NCBI GenBank assembly: GCA_905373185.1
Contig: CAJPSE010000057.1
Coordinates: forward strand, 1 to 9,227
Direction: 5' to 3'
DNA: 9,227 nt
DNA from: an uncultured Fretibacterium sp.
GTDB lineage: Bacteria > Synergistota > Synergistia > Synergistales > Aminobacteriaceae
A model generated the notes under the pieces. That model did not search any database. It was not told where the DNA came from and worked only from the letters and a program-made list of their open reading frames with translations. Shown in pieces: positions 1-8,170 of the stretch. The stretch's first letter is position 1; each line of letters begins with the position of its first letter. The translations under genes were made by a program, and so were the position numbers.

Positions 1-439
1 GCCCCTCGAAGCGCACGGAACGCATCGTCACGCCTCCCTGATCCCGCTCGGAGGGAAGGACGTCGGCGAGCTTCCGGCCGGACCCGAAGGCATAGACCCC
101 CGCCTCCAGGACCCTCGCGCTCCCCCCCGGAGGATCGGGGATATCCCAGTTCAGCCAGCGCCTGTCCAGACCACTGCGCCCCAGCAGCACCCAGAGATGG
201 GTTCGTTCCGTCCCTCCATCCCGGGCGGGTCCACAGGAGACCCGTTTGAGCCAGATGATTCCCCGTGCGTCGGGATATGTCGAGAAGTCCGGGTTCACCT
301 GCCGCATCCGCGCGAGGTCGTACTCGGGGACCGACGCCCCCGCAGGCGGCGGGCATAGGAAAAAGATCCCGAGAAAGATTCCGAGGATGGCCCCCGAAGA
401 CGGAAATTTTCTCGACAAGAACTTCACCGTCGGACTCAT
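1..439 (-). CDS. Exported protein, N-terminal part, possibly DUF3857-like
   Basis: This reading frame enters from the left edge on the minus strand and stays open for all 146 codons in the window; its stop lies outside. The start is the ATG at 439, with GGAAGGAG eight bases before it. Two in-frame upstream starts (GTG 448, ATG 475) lack such a site. The protein opens with a signal peptide: basic residues at 6-11, a hydrophobic core at about 16-29, and an A-G-A cleavage site at 33-35. There is no good lipobox, although a Cys sits at 29. The mature part has YPDARGIIWLKR near residues 54-65, followed by a strand-rich stretch. That resembles the opening of DUF3857 domains, which often precede a transglutaminase-like domain. 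The family call is from memory of the pattern and is tentative; export is well supported. It lies 138 bases downstream of secA on the same strand. Confidence 0.7.
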   Translation of the reverse strand, partial: MSPTVKFLSRKFPSSGAILGIFLGIFFLCPPPAGASVPEYDLARMRQVNPDFSTYPDARGIIWLKRVSCGPARDGGTERTHLWVLLGRSGLDRRWLNWDIPDPPGGSARVLEAGVYAFGSGRKLADVLPSERDQGGVTMRSVRFEG

Positions 440-515
440 TCGACGCACTCCTTCCTCATTCCGACATACCTTCATTCCGGCATACCCTCATTCCGATGCG
501 CCCTCGTTCGGCGCA
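435..515. repeat. Degenerate tandem repeat of about 15-16 bp
   Basis: Read on the plus strand, units resembling CCTCATTCCGACATAC recur at 454-469, 470-485 and 486-500. A weaker copy (CCCTCGTTCGGCGCA) follows at 501-515, and a further degenerate copy starts near 435 and overlaps the first codons of the exported-protein gene. The block fills much of the secA to exported-protein gap. On the minus strand the units read as GGAATGAGG-like words, purine-rich and weakly resembling ribosome binding sites, and the last unit supplies part of the real one for the gene starting at 439. I see no terminator T-run for secA here. Confidence 0.6.
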
Positions 516-577
516 CGCCTTCCTCAATGGCAATGCCCGCGGGGGGAAGGCACGGGGGAGATTCCAGCGGATGAAAT

Positions 578-3418
578 TCACGCGCCCTTGCCGCAGCAGT
601 GCTTGTATTTCTTTCCACTGCCACAGGGGCAGGGGTCGTTGCGCCCCACCCGCGGGCCCTTGCGGATGGGCTCGGGCCGTCCCTCACCGCGGGGAAGCTC
701 CTCGGGCACGGCGTCCTCCTGTCCCCGCCCAAAACCGGGGAGGACGAAATCGCGCCCCTCGGAGATTCGGCGGGGACTGCGGCGCTCCTCCTCGGTCACC
801 ACGCGGACCCGGAAAAACTGTTCCGCAAAGGACTCCCGAACCCGCAGCATCATCTCCTGAAAAAGATTGTAGGACTCGAACTGGTACTCCAGCAGTGGGT
901 CCTTCTGTCCTATGGCTCTGAGGCCGATGCCGCGCCTCAGTTCGTCCATCGCCAGGAGATGATCGCGCCAGGCGTCGTCCAGAGTGTTCAGCACCACGTA
1001 ACGCACCAGCCCACCGGCGATCTCCGGTGTCAGTTCCTCGGCCTTTTTATCGTAGCGCGCCTTCAGGGAGGCTACGATCTCGTCCCGCACCAGCTCCATG
1101 CCAGCCTGGCTGTCGATGCGCCCCACCAGCTCGTCGCTGCCGGGGCCGAAGATGGCACGTATCCGCGCCGCAGCCCGTCCGGCATCCGGCTCCCCCTCCC
1201 TGGGGAAATAGCGGTCCAGAATCTCGACAATGACGCCGTTGACGACCCCCCAGCCGTAATCGACCATATCCCCATCGTTCAGGATCGTCTGCCGTTCGTC
1301 GTAGACGGCCTCGCGCTGGCGGTTCATGACGTTGTCGTAGGCCAGCAGCTGCTTGCGGATGTCGAAGTGCATCTGCTCGACCTTGTGCTGCGAGGACTCG
1401 ATGACCTTCGAGAGCATCCCGGACTCGATGGCCTCGCCGTCCTTCATGCCAAGCCGGCCCATCAGGCCCTGAATGCGCTCCGAGCCGAAGAGGCGCAGCA
1501 GGTTGTCCTCCAGCGAGAGGTAGAAGCGGCTCATGCCGGGATCGCCCTGGCGGCCGGAACGGCCCCGAAGCTGGTTGTCGATACGCCGGGACTCGTGGCG
1601 CTCCGTCCCGATGATCGCCAGCCCGCCCAATGCGGCGACCTTGTCGTGCTCCCCCCGGCAGAGCTCCCGGAACTCCTCCAGCCGGGCCTCGTAGGCCTTT
1701 TTGATGCGGCCGAAGACGGCGCACAGAAACTCCAGCCCGCTCCCCTCCTCCGCGATGCGGCGGTCCCGGAGGTAGTTGCGCGCGAGGTCGTCGGCCTGGA
1801 GGTTGGAGTAGCGCACGAAGTAGCCGTAAACGTCCTCCTCGTCCACTCCCTTGACCGTCCATTCCAGGGACGGCCTGTCGGAGAGGAGCTTCTCCTTGGC
1901 CAGGAACTCCGGGTTGCCCCCAAGCATGATGTCCGTTCCGCGGCCGGCCATGTTCGTCGCCACCGTCACGGCGCCGAGGTGCCCGGCCTGGGCCACGATG
2001 TGGGCCTCCCTCTCGTGGTGCTTGGCGTTCAGCACCTGATGCGGGACCTTACGGGCCTTGAGCAGCCTGCTGACCCGCTCGGAGTTCTCGATGGAAGTCG
2101 TCCCGACGAGGACGGGCTGTCCGCGCTTGTGGCATTCCTCCACGTCGTCCGCGACGGCTCCGAACTTCTCGAGCATCGTCCCGTAGATCACGTCGGGACA
2201 GTCCTGGCGGATCATCTTCCGGTGCGTCGGGATGGTCACGACCTGGAGCCCGTAGATCTCCTTGAACTCCTCGGCCTCCGTGGCCGCGGTGCCCGTCATC
2301 CCGGCCAGCTTGCGGTACATGCGGAAGTAGTTCTGGAGCGTGATCGTCGCCAGGGTCTGGCTCTCGCGCCCCACCTTGACGCGCTCCTTCGCCTCGATGG
2401 CCTGATGGAGCCCGTCCGAGTAGCGGCGCCCCACCATGAGGCGTCCCGTGAACTCGTCGACGATCACGATCTCCCCGTCCTTCACGACGTAGTCGACGTC
2501 GCGCTGGAACAGGCGGTGGGCCTTCAGGGCCTGCACGATGCGGTGCGCCAGCTCGGACTTCGCGGCGTCCGAGAAGAGCCCCGGTATCTTGAGGATGTCC
2601 TCGCAGCGCTGGATTCCGGCCTCCGTGATGGCGATGCTGCGCTCCTTCTCGTCCTTCTCGTAGTCCTTGCCCTCCGTCAGCTGCCGGGCCACCCCATCCG
2701 CCTTGACGTAGAGCTCCACGTTGTCGTCGGATGGACCCGAGATGATGAGGGGCGTCCGCGCCTCGTCCACGAGGATCGAGTCCACCTCGTCGACGATGCA
2801 GTAGGCATGGGCTCGCTGCACCATCTGCTCGGCGTGCATGACCATGTTGTCCCTCAGGTAGTCGAACCCGAACTCGCTGTTCGTCCCGTAGGTGATGTCC
2901 GCCCTGTAGGCCTCGTAGCGTTCCTCCGGCGGCATGTAGGGGTAGATGACGCCCACGGAGAGCCCCAGGAAGTTGTAGATCGGGGCCATCCATGCGGCGT
3001 CGCGCTTCGCAAGGTAATCGTTGACCGTGATCAGGTGGACGCCCTCGCCGGAGAGCGCGTTCAGGACGACGGCCAGGGTGGCTACGAGGGTCTTCCCCTC
3101 GCCGGTCCGCATCTCGGCGATGCGACCGTCGTGCAGGGCCATGCCTCCAATCAGCTGTACGTCGTAGTGCCGGAGCCCTATCGTCCTCCGGGAGACCTCG
3201 CGCACGAGCGCGAAGACCTCGACGAGAAGTTCCTCCAGGGGCTCCCCGTCCTTGGCCCGCTCGCGCAGGCGAGCCCCCATGAGACGCAGCTCCTCCTCGG
3301 TCCGGGCCTCCAACTCCTCCGAGAGCTCGTTGATCTGCTCCACGACGCCCTCGTACTTTCTCAGCGCACGGTCGTTGGGGTCGAGCCCCAACGCCTTCCT
3401 AATCGTGTTCCATATCAT
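578..3418 (-). CDS. secA: Preprotein translocase ATPase SecA
   Basis: SecA is the motor ATPase that pushes unfolded preproteins through the SecYEG channel at the inner face of the cytoplasmic membrane. The 946-residue product shows the family motifs in order: Walker A MRTGEGKT at 103-110, the Walker B/DEAD-like DEVD at 210-213, YGTNSEFGFDYLRDN at 177-191, NMAGRGTDI at 489-497 and the second-fold motif QLRGRSGRQGDPG at 616-628. The helical C-terminal region carries DDAWRDHLLAMDELRRGI. The end is a zinc-binding SEC-C tail, CPCGSGKKYKHCC at 930-942, which in other SecAs contacts SecB or lipid. It is longer than E. coli (901) or B. subtilis (841) SecA, mostly through a segment of about 90 residues at 503-595 within the second nucleotide-binding fold. 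The ATG at 3418 is preceded by AGAGGTGA ten bases away, and the N-terminus fits the family. Confidence 0.98.
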   Translation of the reverse strand: MIWNTIRKALGLDPNDRALRKYEGVVEQINELSEELEARTEEELRLMGARLRERAKDGEPLEELLVEVFALVREVSRRTIGLRHYDVQLIGGMALHDGRIAEMRTGEGKTLVATLAVVLNALSGEGVHLITVNDYLAKRDAAWMAPIYNFLGLSVGVIYPYMPPEERYEAYRADITYGTNSEFGFDYLRDNMVMHAEQMVQRAHAYCIVDEVDSILVDEARTPLIISGPSDDNVELYVKADGVARQLTEGKDYEKDEKERSIAITEAGIQRCEDILKIPGLFSDAAKSELAHRIVQALKAHRLFQRDVDYVVKDGEIVIVDEFTGRLMVGRRYSDGLHQAIEAKERVKVGRESQTLATITLQNYFRMYRKLAGMTGTAATEAEEFKEIYGLQVVTIPTHRKMIRQDCPDVIYGTMLEKFGAVADDVEECHKRGQPVLVGTTSIENSERVSRLLKARKVPHQVLNAKHHEREAHIVAQAGHLGAVTVATNMAGRGTDIMLGGNPEFLAKEKLLSDRPSLEWTVKGVDEEDVYGYFVRYSNLQADDLARNYLRDRRIAEEGSGLEFLCAVFGRIKKAYEARLEEFRELCRGEHDKVAALGGLAIIGTERHESRRIDNQLRGRSGRQGDPGMSRFYLSLEDNLLRLFGSERIQGLMGRLGMKDGEAIESGMLSKVIESSQHKVEQMHFDIRKQLLAYDNVMNRQREAVYDERQTILNDGDMVDYGWGVVNGVIVEILDRYFPREGEPDAGRAAARIRAIFGPGSDELVGRIDSQAGMELVRDEIVASLKARYDKKAEELTPEIAGGLVRYVVLNTLDDAWRDHLLAMDELRRGIGLRAIGQKDPLLEYQFESYNLFQEMMLRVRESFAEQFFRVRVVTEEERRSPRRISEGRDFVLPGFGRGQEDAVPEELPRGEGRPEPIRKGPRVGRNDPCPCGSGKKYKHCCGKGA

Positions 3419-3428
3419 TTCCGCTCAT

Positions 3429-3464
3429 TCACCTCTGACGGCACCCCCCTCGGCCGGGGGCGTC
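3429..3464 (-). promoter_or_regulatory. secA ribosome binding site with abutting hairpin
   Basis: On the minus strand the ribosome binding site AGAGGTGA occupies 3436-3429. Directly upstream, 3464-3437 folds into a hairpin: GACG pairs with CGTC at the foot, a three-base bulge follows on the 3' side, then five C-G pairs (CCCCC with GGGGG) close a seven-base loop. The foot touches the first base of the ribosome binding site, so the structure could affect initiation. It lacks the T-run of an intrinsic terminator. The pairing is read from the sequence; any regulatory role is inference. Confidence 0.45.
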
Positions 3465-3468
3465 CTGA

Positions 3469-3494
3469 TCGTATGTCGAATTCGTATGTCAAAT
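3469..3494. repeat. Two 13-bp direct repeats in the secA leader
   Basis: TCGTATGTCGAAT (3469-3481) is followed with no gap by TCGTATGTCAAAT (3482-3494), identical at 12 of 13 positions. The pair lies between the likely secA promoter and the leader hairpin. On the minus strand the second unit contains a perfect TTGACA (3492-3487), but there is no good -10 box at 16-18 bases from it. A protein-binding site is possible; no known operator was recognised. Confidence 0.5.
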
Positions 3495-3517
3495 TTATGG
3501 AGTAGATTCAAGTGTTC

Positions 3518-3523
3518 ATTATA
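3518..3523 (-). promoter_or_regulatory. Probable -10 box of the secA promoter
   Basis: A perfect TATAAT reads on the minus strand about 100 bases upstream of the secA start, in the only AT-rich part of the gap after the YitT-family gene. The hexamer at the 17-base -35 position (CGGAGG) is poor, so this would be an activator-dependent or weak promoter. Transcription would start near 3511 and give a leader of about 93 bases. secA may also be reached by read-through from the upstream gene, since no terminator was seen between them. Confidence 0.5.
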
Positions 3524-3576
3524 GCGCACCGGCCGAAAAACCTCCGAAACCAAGAGCCCTGCGACCCTATTCCTGC

Positions 3577-4521
3577 TTACAGGGACTTCCAGCTCTTAAA
3601 CCCCTGTCCCAGCACCTCGGTCGCGTCGCAGATGGAGAGGAAGGCGTTCGGGTCCTTTTCCTTGAGAAAGGCCTTGAGCTGGACGATCTGCCGCGGCTCC
3701 AGCAGGGAGATGAGCACGGGGCGGGGCTGCCCCGTGTAGGCCCCGTGCCCCTCGAGGCGGGTCACGCCCTTGCCCTTCGAGGTGATGAAATGGCAGACGT
3801 CCTCGGGGATGTTCGTGATGATGAGGGCCTGCTTGCGCTTGTCGAAGCTCCGCGTCATGCCGTCCAGGGTGACGCCGAAGATGTAGAGCCCGACGGCCCC
3901 GTACACGACCGACTCCAGGCCGATGACCCCGGCCGAGAGCACAAGGATGAGGAAGTTGACGAAGACGGAGAATCGCCCAACCTCGATCCCGTAGCGCCGG
4001 CGCATGACCATCGCGACGATGTCGAGCCCGCCGCTCGACCCTCCCACGTTGAAGAGCATCCCGATGGCGATCCCCTTCAGGAGCCCCGTGATCACCGTGG
4101 CCATGAACTTGTCCCGTGGCAGGTTCAGTGGGATGTCCCGAAATATCGGGATGAACAGCGAGAACACCACGATGGAGGAGAACGTCAGCACCAGGAAGCG
4201 CAGGTTCAGGCTTTTGCGCCCCCAGACGATCAGGAGGACGTTGCCGATGAAAATAACCCAGCTGGGGGATATCCCGAAGACGTAGTTGGAGAGGACTGCA
4301 AGCCCGGAGATCCCGAGGTCGGGGAAGCGGTAGGGCAGGGTGAAATAATTGACGGCAAAGGCGAAGATGATGTTGGCCGACAGGACGGCGAACACGGACC
4401 GCCACTCCCGCCTCAGCAGGCCGGGCAGGGAGAGAAGAAAATTTTTGACCAGAGCGCTCTTTTCGGCTGGGACGTTCACGACCGACGACACCTTTCGTTC
4501 AGAGATCGGGCGGGAATTCAA
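3577..4521 (-). CDS. YitT-family multipass membrane protein (DUF161 + DUF2179)
   Basis: The product is an integral membrane protein of the YitT family, whose biochemical role is not settled. Using the TTG at 4521 it has 314 residues. A basic, polar N-terminus of about 40 residues leads into five to six hydrophobic helices (about 43-62, 68-85, 86-100, 108-127, 140-158, 183-216). The family's glycine-rich signature is present as FNVGGSSGGLDIVAMVMRRRYG at about 157-178. From about 225 to the end is a soluble alpha/beta DUF2179 domain, thought to be a cytoplasmic ligand-binding module. No ATG serves the start. Choices are TTG 4581 (upstream of the likely promoter), TTG 4521 (GGGAGGA four bases before it) and GTG 4479 (AAAGGTG nine bases before it). 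I prefer 4521, with 4479 a real alternative. It lies upstream of secA on the same strand and is divergent from gyrB. Confidence 0.88.
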   Translation of the reverse strand: MNSRPISERKVSSVVNVPAEKSALVKNFLLSLPGLLRREWRSVFAVLSANIIFAFAVNYFTLPYRFPDLGISGLAVLSNYVFGISPSWVIFIGNVLLIVWGRKSLNLRFLVLTFSSIVVFSLFIPIFRDIPLNLPRDKFMATVITGLLKGIAIGMLFNVGGSSGGLDIVAMVMRRRYGIEVGRFSVFVNFLILVLSAGVIGLESVVYGAVGLYIFGVTLDGMTRSFDKRKQALIITNIPEDVCHFITSKGKGVTRLEGHGAYTGQPRPVLISLLEPRQIVQLKAFLKEKDPNAFLSICDATEVLGQGFKSWKSL

Positions 4522-4533
4522 AATTCCTCCCGC
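4510..4533 (-). promoter_or_regulatory. Hairpin enclosing the ribosome binding site and TTG start of the YitT-family gene
   Basis: On the minus strand, 4533 to 4510 folds as GCGG, bulge GAG, GAATT, loop TTG, AATTC, CCGC. That is nine base pairs with one three-base bulge. The loop is exactly the proposed TTG start codon, and GGGAGGA of the ribosome binding site lies in the 5' arm and bulge. If the TTG is the start, translation could be limited by this structure. If the start is the GTG at 4479, this is simply a leader hairpin. Confidence 0.45.
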
Positions 4534-4545
4534 GTCAAGCGATAT

Positions 4546-4575
4546 TGTATAATGATCAGGTTGGACACGGAACAA
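4546..4575 (-). promoter_or_regulatory. Candidate promoter of the YitT-family gene
   Basis: On the minus strand TTGTTC (4575-4570) and TATACA (4551-4546) are 18 bases apart, matching the sigma-70 type -35 and -10 boxes at four or five of six positions each. The start point would be near 4539, just upstream of the GGGAGGA ribosome binding site, which favours the TTG at 4521 over the one at 4581. The plus strand also shows TATAAT at 4548-4553, but without a fitting -35 box. Confidence 0.45.
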
Positions 4576-4582
4576 TTCCAAC

Positions 4583-4612
4583 TTGAACGATTCCGACTCG
4601 GAGACGTATCAT
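4583..4612 (+). promoter_or_regulatory. Candidate gyrB promoter
   Basis: TTGAAC (4583-4588) and TATCAT (4607-4612) are 18 bases apart and resemble sigma-70 boxes. The -35 box lies seven bases from that of the divergent YitT-family promoter, with the small inverted repeat GGAACAATTCC (4569-4579) over the inner part. The leader to the gyrB ATG would be about 138 bases. It contains a small hairpin (GATCG with CGATC, around 4702-4720) and no obvious open reading frame. Confidence 0.5.
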
Positions 4613-4642
4613 ATCAGCAGCACAGGGCGGAAGGCAGAGTAA

Positions 4643-6673
<2,031 letters not shown>

Positions 6674-6674
6674 G

Positions 6675-6751
6675 CGAACGGCGGCACATAAAGCAGACAA
6701 CCAGCGAAGCGTAGCAAGCTGCTTAGGAGCTTTATCAGTTACCGTCGTTCG
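6675..6751. repeat. Long imperfect inverted repeat between gyrB and the dehydrogenase gene
   Basis: CGAACGGCGG (6675-6684) pairs with CCGTCGTTCG (6742-6751), ten pairs including one G-U. Inside it ATAAAGC (6688-6694) pairs perfectly with GCTTTAT (6729-6735). An inner CAGC/GCTG (6702-6705, 6718-6721) extends the fold. It begins two bases after the gyrB stop and is shared by two convergent genes, so it may act as a two-way transcription end. However, neither strand has the T-run of an intrinsic terminator. A small non-coding mobile element (MITE- or REP-like) is the other reading. Confidence 0.5.
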
Positions 6752-6752
6752 G

Positions 6753-6786
6753 CGAAGCAGGCAGAAGGCTCACCTTGACTGCTTCG
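6753..6786. repeat. Second hairpin in the gyrB/dehydrogenase spacer
   Basis: CGAAGCAG (6753-6760) pairs perfectly with CTGCTTCG (6779-6786). Inside, AAGG (6765-6768) pairs with CCTT (6773-6776) around the loop CTCA. It starts two bases after the larger inverted repeat. A third, smaller repeat, TCGAAA (6784-6789) with TTTCGA (6798-6803), overlaps its end. The remaining spacer to 6840 is AT-rich with several short T-runs on the plus strand (for example CTCCTTTGTATTTATTG), which could serve gyrB termination. Confidence 0.45.
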
Positions 6787-6840
6787 AAACCCTTCGATTT
6801 CGAGTACTTCTCCTTTGTATTTATTGGCAACGGGCATCTT

Positions 6841-7986
6841 TCAGTAGGCCTCCTCGTAGAGGCGGAGGACATCGCGCTTGTCGTACTTCCTGGGGTTGGG
6901 GCGCCCTATCGCCTCCTCCATCGTCCTCTCCGCCAGAAGGGGAAGATCCTCCTTGCGGACCCCGAGCTCCCGGAGCCCCTTCGGGAGCCCCAGGCTGCGG
7001 TTGAGGCTAAAAAGCGCCTCGAGCCCTACCTCCGCGTTGTCGCGCTCGGCCCTCCAGGAGCGCCCCACACCGAGGGCGACGGCGATGTCGGAGAACCTGC
7101 CGAGCGTCTCGAGGGTGGTGTTGAAACGGCAGACTACCGGCAGCAGCAGGGCGTTGCAGAGGCCGTGAGGGAGGTTGCAGTGTCCGCCCAAGGGGTGGGA
7201 CATGGCGTGCACCAGCCCCAGTCCGGCATTGTTGAAAGCCGCTCCGGCCAGGAAGCTGGCGCAGCACATATTCTCCCGCGCATTCATGTCCGTGCCGTCC
7301 CGAACCGCCAGGGGCAAGTTCTTCGCCACGAGCTGGATGGCCTTCCATGCCTGGGCATCCGTAACGGGCCCGGCATTTCGGGAGACATAGGCCTCCACCG
7401 CGTGGGTCAGGGCATCCATCCCCGTCGCGGCCGTGAGGGCGGGAGGCATCGAGGCCATCATCTCCGGATCGTTGACGGAGACGTTGGGGGCCAGGTACCG
7501 GTCGACGAGGGTCAGCTTGTTGTGTTCCTCGTCGGAGATGACGGCAAACTGCGTCACCTCGCTTCCCGTCCCTGCCGTCGTAGCGATTGCGATGAAGGGC
7601 GGAAGCGCCTTACCCGCCTTGTCCTCCCCCTCGTAATCGGCGATCCTGCCTCCGTTGGAGGCCAGCAGGCCGATGCCCTTGGCCGCATCCATGGCGCTGC
7701 CGCCGCCCACCGCGACCAGCAGGTCGCAGCCCGACGACCGGTAAAGCGCAAGCCCTTCGTCCACGACGGCTACCGTGGGATTGGGCATCACCCTGCAGAA
7801 GAGGACGGTTTCGACCCCCGAATCCTTCAATATGGAGGCGACAAGCGCCGCCTGTGCCTCCCCCACCGCTCCGAACGAGGCGACCACGAGGGCCCGGCGG
7901 GCCTGGAACTTCGCGGCCTCCCTGCCGATCGACTTGACGCAGCCCCTTCCTGTCAGATTGACGGGGGGAATCACATAAGAGCTCAT
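6841..7986 (-). CDS. Iron-containing (type III) alcohol dehydrogenase
   Basis: The product reduces an aldehyde to an alcohol, or the reverse, with NAD(P)H in the cytoplasm. The family includes FucO, DhaT, EutG and PduQ. The 381-residue length is typical. The nucleotide-binding motif GGGSAMDAAK is at 94-103, followed by TTAGTGSE at 136-143. All four metal ligands are present with family spacing: Asp191 and His195 in MDALTHAVEAY, His260 in LVHAMSHPLGG and His274 in NLPHG. The ATG at 7986 has GGAGGAGG six to seven bases upstream. It is divergent from the pduU-pduV pair and faces gyrB. Near shell genes, a likely job is to regenerate NAD+ by reducing the aldehyde intermediate of a microcompartment pathway, as EutG and PduQ do. 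The substrate cannot be read from the sequence, so no symbol is given. Confidence 0.95.
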   Translation of the reverse strand: MSSYVIPPVNLTGRGCVKSIGREAAKFQARRALVVASFGAVGEAQAALVASILKDSGVETVLFCRVMPNPTVAVVDEGLALYRSSGCDLLVAVGGGSAMDAAKGIGLLASNGGRIADYEGEDKAGKALPPFIAIATTAGTGSEVTQFAVISDEEHNKLTLVDRYLAPNVSVNDPEMMASMPPALTAATGMDALTHAVEAYVSRNAGPVTDAQAWKAIQLVAKNLPLAVRDGTDMNARENMCCASFLAGAAFNNAGLGLVHAMSHPLGGHCNLPHGLCNALLLPVVCRFNTTLETLGRFSDIAVALGVGRSWRAERDNAEVGLEALFSLNRSLGLPKGLRELGVRKEDLPLLAERTMEEAIGRPNPRKYDKRDVLRLYEEAY

Positions 7987-8051
7987 AAGAAGCCTCCTCC
8001 TTCACCGCGTACCCGGTGCACGTGTCCTTCAAAAAAATGTTGTACGGGGGC

Positions 8052-8071
8052 GTTAAATCGTCGATTTGCGC
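8052..8071. promoter_or_regulatory. Operator-like palindrome between divergent genes
   Basis: AAATCG and CGATTT form perfect six-base arms around a single central T at 8055-8067. The flanks extend the symmetry imperfectly to GCG (8050-8052) and CGC (8069-8071). It lies between the dehydrogenase start (7986) and pduU (8171), upstream of the likely pduU promoter, where a dimeric regulator controlling both sides would bind. No regulator family could be matched. Confidence 0.4.
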
Positions 8072-8100
8072 TCAAAAAGCCCCGCGGTCTGTAGTATCAT
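8072..8100 (+). promoter_or_regulatory. Weak candidate promoter of pduU-pduV
   Basis: TATCAT at 8095-8100 is a fair -10 box, with TCAAAA (8072-8077) 17 bases upstream matching a -35 box at only three of six positions. Transcription would start near 8107 and give a leader of about 64 bases containing the hairpins described below. The palindrome at 8052-8071 would sit directly upstream of the -35 box. Confidence 0.3.
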
Positions 8101-8126
8101 GTAGTGCGGAATCCCGTAAGAAAATC

Positions 8127-8162
8127 TCCGCCTCAAAACCGGCGGAAGACCTCCAAAGGAGG
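8127..8162 (+). promoter_or_regulatory. Two leader hairpins, the second masking the pduU ribosome binding site
   Basis: TCCGCC (8127-8132) pairs with GGCGGA (8141-8146) around an eight-base loop. Three bases on, CCTCC (8150-8154) pairs perfectly with GGAGG (8158-8162) around AAA. The second GGAGG is the core of a full AAAGGAGG ribosome binding site eight bases before the pduU ATG, so the site is paired to its own complement. I checked for the paired hexaloop hairpins of ANTAR-controlled eut leaders and for cobalamin riboswitch boxes and saw neither. Confidence 0.5.
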
Positions 8163-8170
8163 CGCTCTGC

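Noticed and set aside
246..921. Plus-strand open frames of 204 and 218 codons near the left edge
   Set aside because: They are Arg/Pro/Ser-rich shadows across the exported-protein gene and the end of secA. The minus-strand frame has a proper ribosome binding site and signal peptide.
3464..3492. Second secA promoter using TTGACA at 3492-3487 (minus)
   Set aside because: No acceptable -10 hexamer occurs 16-18 bases downstream; the nearest, TACGAT, is only 13 bases away.
599..3505. 968-codon open frame opposite secA
   Set aside because: It mirrors secA codon by codon, has no recognisable domain and is low-complexity (rich in Leu, Val, Asp and His). GC-biased third positions in the real gene remove stops from this antisense phase.
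6775..8094. 439-codon open frame opposite the alcohol dehydrogenase
   Set aside because: The dehydrogenase on the other strand has all catalytic motifs; this frame has none and starts inside the hairpin-rich spacer.
8101..8170. ANTAR antiterminator target or cobalamin riboswitch before pduU
   Set aside because: The two hairpins lack the six-base loops with fixed A and G of ANTAR targets, there is no overlapping terminator, and the leader is far too short for a cobalamin riboswitch.
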